Positions 1 to 5,849 of a DNA stretch of 6,082 nt are shown in pieces; positions within the stretch are counted from its first letter, which is position 1; each line of letters starts with the position of its first letter. Both the position numbers and the translations under genes were made by a program. Location of the stretch: positions 1 to 6,082 of the forward strand of contig CAJUQF010000113.1 of the NCBI GenBank assembly GCA_910588315.1, in the 5' to 3' direction. Under the pieces are notes generated by a model. That model made no database searches. It saw only the letters and a list, made by a program, of their open reading frames with translations, and was not told the DNA's origin. Origin of the DNA: an uncultured Christensenellaceae bacterium (lineage in GTDB: Bacteria; Bacillota; Clostridia; Christensenellales; Pumilibacteraceae).

Positions 1-2202
1 TTGTTCGCGGCGCAAAAGTTATTGACGCAGACCGGTGACGCAATAACTGTGCTTGCGTCACATCGCCCCGATCTTTATTTCGAGGATATAGGAGAGTTGT
101 TGTCAAAAGCAAAAGTCGGCGCAGTTTTATCCCCGGCAGAACTTTTGAAGATCAAAACCAATATGGCGGCATTGAGATCGGTTAAATCGTGTGTCGAAAA
201 TACCGACGGTGTGGATTCGTTAAAGGATATAGTAGCTTATGCTCGAACTTGCGACGAACTCGAGCATTTGATAAACATAACCGTCGAAAACGAGACCGAT
301 ATCAAGGACGGCGCCAGCGAAAAACTGTATAACCTGCGACGCGCAATAATGCGTGCAAATGCCAGACTCAAAGAAAAACTCGACGGATTTACTCGTCAAA
401 ATGAAATAAGTAAGTATTTGCAAGATAATATTGTCACACTGCGCGGCGGAAGATACCTATTGCCGGTACGCAGTGATTGTCGCGCGCATGTTAAAGGGCT
501 TGTGCATGACGTGTCGTCTACGGGTTCTACAGTGTTTATCGAGCCGTTTGCAGTCGTAGAAGCCAATAATGAAATAATTACGCTTAAGACCGAAGAGCAA
601 AACGAGATAGAACGTATACTTACCGAACTAAGCGCGCACGTAGTTAAATATACAAGCGAGTTGTCTTTAGGTCAGAATATTTTGATTACTTGCGGAGTGA
701 TATTTGCCAAAGCCGAGTATGGTAAACGTATAAATGCGTACAGACCCGATTTGAACGAGACCGGGAAAATCGTGCTAAACGGCGCAAGGCATCCGCTTAT
801 CGATACGGCTGTCGTCGTTCCGGTTGATATCAAACTCGACGAAAAACGTATTCTATTGATCAGCGGACCGAATACCGGCGGCAAGACCGTTGCGCTTAAA
901 ACAGTCGGGTTGTTTGCGCTAATGGCGGCAAGCGGGATATTCATTCCGACCGACGACGGTAGCGAAATAAGCCTTTTCGATAATATTTTCTGCGATATCG
1001 GAGATTCACAGAGTATAGCGCAATCGTTAAGTACGTTTTCGGCACACATAAGAAGCCTTTCGACGATCACGCAGAATATGAACGAGCGATCGTTGGTGCT
1101 TTTGGACGAAGTCGGCGATGGTACCGATCCCGATGAGGGCGCGGCGCTTGCCGTTGCCGTATTGAAGAAAATATCGACGGCGAATTCGGTCGCCGTTGTC
1201 ACGACCCACTTTAATGCGGTCAAAGAATTTGCACTCGGTTGCGATAAGATAGAAAATTCGTGTATGCAATTCGACAACGTTAATTTTAAACCTACGTATA
1301 AACTATTACAAGGCGTATCCGGATCCAGTTACGCTCTGGAAATCGCAGAGCGGCTCGGACTCGGCAAAGACATTATCGACGATGCAAAATCGGCATTGAG
1401 TGTAGAAAAGACGACATTCGATCGAATTATGCGTCAAGCCGAAAAATTACGCAACGATGCTATGACCGAGAAAGAATTGTGTGAACGTTACCGCGCGGAA
1501 GCTCAAGATAATGCGTTGAAAACGGAGAAGATAAAGTTTGAATATGAGAGCAAACTTAAAAGTATAAACGAGAATGCGCGCAGCATAATAAAACAACGTG
1601 CCGACGAATATTCCGAGCGAGCGGAATCCATTATCGATGAAATCAAGCAAGAGCTTAAAAATGCAAACGAACAGGCGTTGTTCAATGCGAGAAAGTATGC
1701 AAAACGCATTAGCGACGGTGTCCCGGCGGACGAAGTAAAGCCGGAAATTTCGGATCTCCCGGCAACGTCCGATAGCCTTAAGCCGGGCATAACGGTGTTT
1801 GTTTCCGGACTTAATAGGGAAGGCGTAATCGCGACGGCACCGCGCGGTAACAAGGTCGTTGTTGCTATAGGTTCAGTAAAAACAGAGATGCCGGTAAATT
1901 CTTTATCGATCGTAAGAGAAAAACGCGAACACAAAATTCGCCCCGAAACGCGTAAAAGAGAGCCCGAATCGAGAGAGATAATGTTGCTCGGAAAAACGGT
2001 AGACGAAGCGGTCGCCGCCTTGGATTTGATACTTGACGATATAGCGCCAAAAAGCACTTTGCGTATCGTTCACGGCAAAGGTACGGGTGCGCTCGGAAAA
2101 GGTATACAAGCGTATCTTAAAAGGCAGTCGTGCGTTAAATCTTTTCGGTACGGCAGATACGGCGAAGGCGATACCGGTGTGACTATCGTCGAAATAAAGT
2201 GA
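1..2202 (+). CDS. mutS2: MutS2 family ATPase with C-terminal Smr domain (5' end cut by window)
   Basis: MutS2 is a dimeric MutS-like ATPase without the mismatch-recognition domain. It has been linked to suppression of recombination and, in Bacillus subtilis, to rescue of collided ribosomes. Visible in order (residues counted from base 1): core/lever region with the typical VLSP segment near 42-45; Walker A GPNTGGKT at 289-296; the DIGDSQSIAQSLSTFSAH signature near 331-348; Walker B LLDEVGDGTDPDEG at 367-380; a TTHF switch segment near 401; a charged coiled coil about 474-571; a KOW-like segment about 592-640; and an Smr domain about 656-733 with HGKGTG at 691-696. From my memory of B. subtilis MutS2 (785 residues), about 40 N-terminal residues lie before the window, so the TTG at base 1 is probably an internal leucine codon, not the start. 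Oddity: the Smr motif usually LDLRG reads IMLLG at 660-664. The TGA stop abuts the stop of the convergent gene. Identity is certain; the nuclease activity is not. Confidence 0.96.
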   Translation: MFAAQKLLTQTGDAITVLASHRPDLYFEDIGELLSKAKVGAVLSPAELLKIKTNMAALRSVKSCVENTDGVDSLKDIVAYARTCDELEHLINITVENETDIKDGASEKLYNLRRAIMRANARLKEKLDGFTRQNEISKYLQDNIVTLRGGRYLLPVRSDCRAHVKGLVHDVSSTGSTVFIEPFAVVEANNEIITLKTEEQNEIERILTELSAHVVKYTSELSLGQNILITCGVIFAKAEYGKRINAYRPDLNETGKIVLNGARHPLIDTAVVVPVDIKLDEKRILLISGPNTGGKTVALKTVGLFALMAASGIFIPTDDGSEISLFDNIFCDIGDSQSIAQSLSTFSAHIRSLSTITQNMNERSLVLLDEVGDGTDPDEGAALAVAVLKKISTANSVAVVTTHFNAVKEFALGCDKIENSCMQFDNVNFKPTYKLLQGVSGSSYALEIAERLGLGKDIIDDAKSALSVEKTTFDRIMRQAEKLRNDAMTEKELCERYRAEAQDNALKTEKIKFEYESKLKSINENARSIIKQRADEYSERAESIIDEIKQELKNANEQALFNARKYAKRISDGVPADEVKPEISDLPATSDSLKPGITVFVSGLNREGVIATAPRGNKVVVAIGSVKTEMPVNSLSIVREKREHKIRPETRKREPESREIMLLGKTVDEAVAALDLILDDIAPKSTLRIVHGKGTGALGKGIQAYLKRQSCVKSFRYGRYGEGDTGVTIVEIK

Positions 2203-2205
2203 TCA
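2200..2205. other. Abutting convergent stop codons (TGATCA palindrome)
   Basis: The TGA of mutS2 (2200-2202) is followed immediately by the reverse complement of a TGA (2203-2205) that ends the minus-strand gene. Together they form the palindrome TGATCA. The two genes therefore have no intergenic DNA. I see no convincing hairpin with a T-tract on either side, so each transcript probably runs into the other gene as antisense RNA. Confidence 0.9.
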
Positions 2206-2676
2206 ATAGTGCGGGAATTTTTCCATACCGTCGATTTCGGCATAATCGTATGCAAGATAATATATTTCGTTCGGATCGACGGTACAGTTCGTTTTTAAAT
2301 CTTTGGATATCACGAAAACAATATAGTTGGTATTTCTCATATCGAGCGCTTTTATTTCCGGGTAATTTTCGCCGAGAACGGTTTTGGCATATTCTTCGAA
2401 TTTGCTTTCAATAGGGAAGTACGCATTGTCGACCGTGGTGTAAAACGATCTGTTATTGCGGCGAATACTTGTGATTATTTCGTTTGCGGAGTTCGGAGTG
2501 ATATTGTCATTAAGCAGAACATTAAGAATTACGCAGTCGCATATCAATTTGCTTGACAGATAGTGCATGCTGCGAAAATGTTTGCTTACGAAAACAGCCG
2601 CATGGGTGCGAAATGAGCTTTTAATAGATGCGTCTGCGAGTTTTAACAGTGTTTTCTCAGAAATAATCGTTTTCAT
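2203..2676 (-). CDS. Hypothetical protein, 157 residues, translationally coupled to tmcAL
   Basis: I do not recognise this family. The product looks like a small soluble protein with no signal peptide and no clear membrane segment; the most hydrophobic stretch, about residues 39-55, is broken by K43, C46, D47 and C48. The first half (about 1-75) looks helical. The second half mixes charged helices with short hydrophobic strands (YIVFVIS at 118-124) and ends in a tyrosine-rich acidic tail (about 138-157). It has three cysteines (46, 48, 131) and no metal-binding or catalytic motif I can name. It is a real gene for three reasons: its ATG overlaps the tmcAL stop as ATGA, its frame is open for 157 codons, and its stop abuts the mutS2 stop without overlapping it. 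There is no Shine-Dalgarno sequence, only an AT-rich stretch inside tmcAL, so translation probably depends on ribosomes finishing tmcAL. A role in tRNA or ribosome biology is only guilt by association. Confidence 0.8.
   Translation of the reverse strand: MKTIISEKTLLKLADASIKSSFRTHAAVFVSKHFRSMHYLSSKLICDCVILNVLLNDNITPNSANEIITSIRRNNRSFYTTVDNAYFPIESKFEEYAKTVLGENYPEIKALDMRNTNYIVFVISKDLKTNCTVDPNEIYYLAYDYAEIDGMEKFPHY
2673..2676 (-). other. ATGA stop-start overlap, tmcAL to the 157-residue gene
   Basis: On the minus strand, ATGA holds the start ATG of the downstream gene (2676-2674) and the TGA stop of tmcAL (2675-2673). With no GGAGG-like site upstream, this is the usual arrangement for termination-reinitiation coupling. 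It decides the start of the downstream gene. Confidence 0.8.
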
Positions 2677-3848
2677 ACTTTAACAAGCGAATAGTTATAA
2701 TAATCACCGTTGACGAAACACAAGGTATTGAACAATGCCGTTGCGTTTTCGTCGATTTTAAGTACAGATTTTACTTCCGTATCGTTGTCGGCATACTGCC
2801 TAATGTCACGGTTGTTTGTTTTAACGCAATCGGGCAGTAGCGCAAAATCGAAATTTTTTCGGCATGCAAGAAGCCTGGTACAAAATCTTTTGTTCATCGT
2901 TTGTTTATCTATATCGAGCAAAAGATCCAAAAACAAACGCGACATGCGCTTTTTTCCATAGCGCTTTGTCGTTAGAGCGCACATATAATCGTCGAAATTA
3001 CTAAATCCGGATATGTTTTTCAAAAGAAATTCCATGCCTTCGGAACAGTCGCGTAACCGAGCCAAATCACTTGCATGACTTTTTTTCAATGCGTATACTA
3101 TCATGCCGTAAAACATACTCAAATCTGCGGCATGACGTATTCTGAAATCCTTTATTTCGTCGAATTTATACGGTATAAAAGGTTTGACTTTATCAAGTTC
3201 GGAAGCTCTTATAGCCGTTGCGGAAATGTGACGGTTATCCGTTGTGCGGTCGTTGTATTCCGCACCGGATCGCTTTATTATGATAGGTTCGATATTTGCG
3301 GCGAGTTTATCCAATGCCGTTATATATTCTATGGCGAGAATGCTGTTGGGGTCGGAGAACACTCGGTCTATAGAATCGGCGTCGGGGTGATATTGCGTAT
3401 ATATATGACCGAGCGCCGCCGCGCAAGCCGCATTATAACTTTTACCGGTATCGAGTTCGCTGTGAAGCGTTTTAGAAAACAATTCGGCACGTTTGATTTT
3501 AAGATCTGCTATCTTGAGTACCGTGTCGCTTTTTGCGACCGTACTCATCGCTATGTGCGTAATGTTTTTTATACCTGAGATGATCTTCATTGCGCCTTCG
3601 GCGAAAAACTGTGCGGATGCGGTCGCGTATACGGCAGGCAATTCTATTACGGCATCGGCTCCGCCGAGAACGGCGCACTCGGAACGTAATGCTTTATCGC
3701 AAAATGCCGGCGATGCGGACTGTACGAAAGACCCGCTCATAATGCAAAATATATTTTGAACACCGAAATCGCGCACGCGATCGAGCTGGTATTCGTGCCC
3801 TGTATGAAACGGATTATATTCGCAAACGATAGCGCAATTTTTAATCAT
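2673..3848 (-). CDS. tmcAL: tRNA(Met) cytidine acetate ligase (TmcAL / YlbM family)
   Basis: TmcAL uses ATP to activate acetate and transfers the acetyl group to wobble C34 of elongator tRNA-Met, giving N4-acetylcytidine; it is the Bacillota alternative to acetyl-CoA-dependent TmcA. The N-terminal HIGH-type nucleotidyltransferase fold is clear: EYNPFHTGH at residues 10-18, MSGSFVQ at 37-43, GGADAVIELP at 62-71 with a following AxxFAEGA region, PNSILAIEY at 167-175, KRSGAEYND at 192-200 and ISATAIR at 208-214. The length, 391 residues, is near the usual ~400. Several positions differ from the family as I remember it: QRGEPA reads QSASPA (43-48), PNNIL reads PNSIL, and the FGSE segment reads AMST (100-103). 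This is therefore a divergent member. ATG at 3848-3846 is chosen because the N-terminus then matches the family; the upstream site is only a weak AAAG-rich stretch. It is the first gene of a minus-strand pair, divergent from pta. Family assignment is firm; activity is inferred. Confidence 0.92.
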   Translation of the reverse strand: MIKNCAIVCEYNPFHTGHEYQLDRVRDFGVQNIFCIMSGSFVQSASPAFCDKALRSECAVLGGADAVIELPAVYATASAQFFAEGAMKIISGIKNITHIAMSTVAKSDTVLKIADLKIKRAELFSKTLHSELDTGKSYNAACAAALGHIYTQYHPDADSIDRVFSDPNSILAIEYITALDKLAANIEPIIIKRSGAEYNDRTTDNRHISATAIRASELDKVKPFIPYKFDEIKDFRIRHAADLSMFYGMIVYALKKSHASDLARLRDCSEGMEFLLKNISGFSNFDDYMCALTTKRYGKKRMSRLFLDLLLDIDKQTMNKRFCTRLLACRKNFDFALLPDCVKTNNRDIRQYADNDTEVKSVLKIDENATALFNTLCFVNGDYYNYSLVKV

Positions 3849-3854
3849 AATTAC

Positions 3855-3883
3855 TTTACTTTATACAATAACAAGTGTATAAT
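3855..3883 (+). promoter_or_regulatory. Sigma-A-type promoter for pta-prmA-rsmE
   Basis: TTTACT at 3855-3860 (four of six to TTGACA) is followed by a 17-nt spacer and a perfect TATAAT at 3878-3883. Transcription should begin near 3890, leaving a leader of about 45 nt before the pta ATG. The match and spacing are good, but the region is AT-rich and no start site has been measured. Confidence 0.7.
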
Positions 3884-3893
3884 TGTAATTGTA
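3882..3893. repeat. ATTGTA tandem direct repeat at the promoter cores
   Basis: ATTGTA occurs twice in tandem (3882-3887 and 3888-3893), and its reverse complement TACAAT lies at 3864-3869, between the -35 and -10 of the plus-strand promoter. The second copy is also the minus-strand -10 element read in reverse. This could be a regulator site, but repeats this short in AT-rich DNA can arise by chance and by the demands of two -10 boxes. Confidence 0.35.
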
Positions 3894-3916
3894 CCACAAC
3901 ATATTTAATTTGTAAA
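3888..3916 (-). promoter_or_regulatory. Sigma-A-type promoter for tmcAL and the 157-residue gene
   Basis: On the minus strand, TTTACA (3916-3911, five of six to TTGACA) is followed by a 17-nt spacer and TACAAT (3893-3888, five of six to TATAAT). The start would be near 3881, giving a leader of about 33 nt before the tmcAL ATG. The element interleaves with the plus-strand promoter: the two -10 boxes are separated by only 4 bp and each -35 lies in the other's transcribed region. Confidence 0.68.
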
Positions 3917-3923
3917 CATCTTC

Positions 3924-3929
3924 GGAGGA
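3924..3929 (+). promoter_or_regulatory. Strong ribosome binding site of pta
   Basis: GGAGGA ends 5 nt before the ATG at 3935. It fixes the pta start there, although the frame is open further upstream. It is the only strong Shine-Dalgarno sequence in front of any start visible in this window. Confidence 0.9.
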
Positions 3930-3934
3930 TCAAA

Positions 3935-4933
3935 ATGAACGATTTATTGACATCTGTACGCGAAAAAGCCAAGAGCCTGAAAAAGACTATAGTTTTGGCG
4001 GAAGGCGAAGAGCCGCGCATAATAACGGCGGCGGCAAAAGTACAGGCTGAAGGAATAGCCAAGATAATTCTTCTCGGCGATCCGAAAGTTATTGCCGAAA
4101 AATGTCCGGCGGTCGATCTTAAAGGTATAAAAGTCATCGACATAAATTCGGTGGATATCGAGCCGTATGCACAGTTGTTGTGCGAACTTCGCAAGGCGAA
4201 GGGCATGGATATGGAGTCGGCACGAAAATTCGTCAAAAACCCGCTGTATTTCGGTGTTATCATGGTTAAACGCGGTGAAGCGGACGGTATGGTTGCGGGA
4301 TCCGTGAATGCAACAGGCGACGTATTGCGCCCCGCACTCCAAATAATTAAGACCGCACCCGGTATCAAAACCGTCAGTTCGTGCTTTATTATGTGTCTCG
4401 ATAAGAATTCCAAGTACGGCGAAAACGGTGTTATGGTTTTCGGTGACTGCGCAGTCAATCCCAATCCCGATTCTCAACAGCTTGCCGATATAGCAATAGC
4501 ATCGGCAGATACGGCTGCTGCTATTGCCGGTATTACGCCCCGCGTTGCGCTCTTGTCGTTCTCGACCAAGGGCTCTGCCAGACATGAGCTTGTCGACAAG
4601 GTAACGACTGCACTTACACTCGTGAAAGCCGCACGTCCGGAATTGCAGATCGACGGCGAACTTCAAGCCGATGCGGCGTTGGTCCCTACGGTTGCCGATC
4701 TAAAAGCCCCGGGCAGCACAGTCGCAGGGAAAGCGAACGTGTTGATCTTCCCTGATCTTCAAGCGGGCAATATAGGATATAAGCTTGTACAAAGGCTTGC
4801 CGGAGCAGAAGCTATCGGACCGATTTGTCAGGGCTTTAATATGCCTGTCAACGATTTGTCTCGCGGATGCAGCAGCGAAGACGTGGTAAACGTAGTCGCT
4901 ATGACGGCATTGCAAAGTACGATCGGCAAATAA
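3935..4933 (+). CDS. pta: Phosphate acetyltransferase (phosphotransacetylase)
   Basis: Pta interconverts acetyl-CoA plus phosphate with acetyl phosphate plus CoA in the cytosol. With acetate kinase it forms the acetate-producing, ATP-yielding route of fermentation. The product is 332 residues, the usual length of the short single-domain form, without the N-terminal regulatory domain of the long enterobacterial enzyme. Family landmarks are VLAEGEEPR near residues 20-28, a GEADGMVAGSVNATGDVLRP region near 112-131, an FSTKGSARHELVDKV stretch, DGELQADAAL, and the C-terminal PVNDLSRGCSSED segment at 304-316. S309, R310 and D316 match by number the active-site Ser, Arg and Asp described for Methanosarcina thermophila Pta. 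The ATG at 3935 is chosen for its GGAGGA site and because the protein then begins as the family does. Its own promoter overlaps the tmcAL promoter. It leads a tight operon with prmA 7 nt downstream; ackA, its common partner, is not in the window. Confidence 0.97.
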   Translation: MNDLLTSVREKAKSLKKTIVLAEGEEPRIITAAAKVQAEGIAKIILLGDPKVIAEKCPAVDLKGIKVIDINSVDIEPYAQLLCELRKAKGMDMESARKFVKNPLYFGVIMVKRGEADGMVAGSVNATGDVLRPALQIIKTAPGIKTVSSCFIMCLDKNSKYGENGVMVFGDCAVNPNPDSQQLADIAIASADTAAAIAGITPRVALLSFSTKGSARHELVDKVTTALTLVKAARPELQIDGELQADAALVPTVADLKAPGSTVAGKANVLIFPDLQAGNIGYKLVQRLAGAEAIGPICQGFNMPVNDLSRGCSSEDVVNVVAMTALQSTIGK

Positions 4934-4940
4934 ATATTTT

Positions 4941-5849
4941 ATGAAATTCAAAAAGTTTACCGTTCGTTGTACTTCTGAAACTTCCGATACGGTTGCTTAT
5001 GCTTTGCATGAAGCGGGAAGTATGGGCGAAGTTTTCGACGATTATAACAGTATTAGTCGTGTGCTTGAAGAGAAACGTTGGGATTATGCCGACGCAAGTC
5101 TTTTCGAGCGCACGAACGATTGTTTTGTAAGCGGATTTTTTACTACCGAAATCGATGACGGCACTGTATGCGATAAAATAAACGCGTTAAAATCACTCGA
5201 CTTTGCGGATTTTTCTTTGATTTCTGTGCAGGTCGAAGTTATTGATTCGGTTGAATGGGAAAACGAGTGGAAGAAGTATTACAAGCCTTTTAACATCGGC
5301 AAAATAGTCGTTGTGCCGGAATGGCTTGAGTACAATTGCGTCGGTGACGATATACCGATCAAACTCAACCCGGGATTGGCATTCGGGACGGGAATGCACG
5401 AGACCACTTCGATGTGCATCGATCTTATGCAAAAGATACAGATCAAGGGCAAGCGTGTGCTTGATTTCGGTTGCGGCAGCGGGATACTCGGCGTATGTGC
5501 AACGGCGCTCGGTGCAAGTTCGGTGGTGTTTGCGGATACCGATGAGCAGGCGATTTCCGCGACAATGTATAATTGCCGGATCAACGGTATAGGCGATCCC
5601 GAGGTTTTCTGTCGAGACGTGCGGGAAATGGTCGAGGCTGCCGATATAATCGTAGCCAATATTACGGCGGATATATTGACTGCCGTAAGTCCGATAATAA
5701 AATCGTCGTTGAATAACGGCGGTTATGCGATCATCAGCGGGATCATTTCCGCAAAAAAAGACGAAGTCCGAGATGTGTATCTAAAAGACTTTAAATTGAT
5801 AGATTCACTACAGAAAAACGAATGGAGCGCATATTTATTTAAACTATGA
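4941..5849 (+). CDS. prmA: Ribosomal protein L11 methyltransferase
   Basis: PrmA is an S-adenosylmethionine-dependent methyltransferase that trimethylates several amino groups of ribosomal protein L11. It has an N-terminal L11-recognition domain (about residues 1-95; GSMGEVFDDYNSI at 27-39 corresponds to the family's G-x-x-G-v-x-x-E/D-D pattern), a linker with NEWKKYYKPFNIG, and a class I Rossmann methyltransferase domain. Key motifs are LNPGLAFGTGMHETT at 142-156, the SAM-binding VLDFGCGSG at 173-181, the acidic ADTDEQA strand end, and NITADIL from 240, equivalent to the family's NILA substrate motif. The length of 302 is normal. The family more often has DPG than NPG at 143-145, a mild change. 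The start lies 7 nt after the pta stop with no Shine-Dalgarno sequence (TAAATATTTT precedes it), so coupling to pta translation is likely. It overlaps rsmE by ATGA, a common pairing in Bacillota. Confidence 0.96.
   Translation: MKFKKFTVRCTSETSDTVAYALHEAGSMGEVFDDYNSISRVLEEKRWDYADASLFERTNDCFVSGFFTTEIDDGTVCDKINALKSLDFADFSLISVQVEVIDSVEWENEWKKYYKPFNIGKIVVVPEWLEYNCVGDDIPIKLNPGLAFGTGMHETTSMCIDLMQKIQIKGKRVLDFGCGSGILGVCATALGASSVVFADTDEQAISATMYNCRINGIGDPEVFCRDVREMVEAADIIVANITADILTAVSPIIKSSLNNGGYAIISGIISAKKDEVRDVYLKDFKLIDSLQKNEWSAYLFKL
5846..5849 (+). other. ATGA stop-start overlap, prmA to rsmE
   Basis: The ATG of rsmE (5846-5848) overlaps the TGA of prmA (5847-5849). The nearest GGAG lies about 18 nt upstream, too far to act as a normal ribosome binding site, so reinitiation after prmA is the likely mode. 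Confidence 0.8.

Noticed and set aside
1..3. TTG at the first base as the mutS2 start codon
   Set aside because: The encoded sequence aligns to MutS2 from about residue 41 onward, so the gene begins before the window and this codon is probably an internal leucine.
672..1277. 201-codon minus-strand open frame inside mutS2
   Set aside because: It lies wholly opposite conserved MutS2 ATPase sequence and its translation resembles no protein; it is an antisense shadow.
1503..2057. 184-codon minus-strand open frame inside mutS2
   Set aside because: It is antisense to the MutS2 coiled coil and Smr region, serine-rich and low in recognisable motifs, consistent with a shadow frame.
2146..2176. CGGTA/TACCG inverted repeat near the mutS2 3' end as a terminator for the minus-strand unit
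   Set aside because: The arms are only 5 bp with a long loop and no run of T follows on the minus strand; the bases encode conserved Smr residues.
2214..2224. GGAA-TTT-TTCC hairpin as an intrinsic terminator for mutS2
   Set aside because: A 4-bp AT-rich stem with a 3-nt loop and no downstream T-tract is too weak to call.
3075..3578. 167-codon plus-strand open frame across tmcAL
   Set aside because: It is antisense to a clear TmcAL sequence and its translation has no recognisable domain.
3875..3934. Upstream extension of the pta frame by 20 codons
   Set aside because: It would begin at the TATAAT promoter core and adds residues not found in the family; GGAGGA at 3924-3929 fixes the start at 3935.
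3890..3934. Riboswitch or attenuator in the pta leader
   Set aside because: The predicted leader of about 45 nt is too short and AT-rich, and shows no hairpin or known riboswitch core.
3856..4664. Two long minus-strand open frames (202 and 240 codons) opposite pta
   Set aside because: pta is unmistakable on the plus strand; these frames have no motifs, and the first would span the divergent promoter region.
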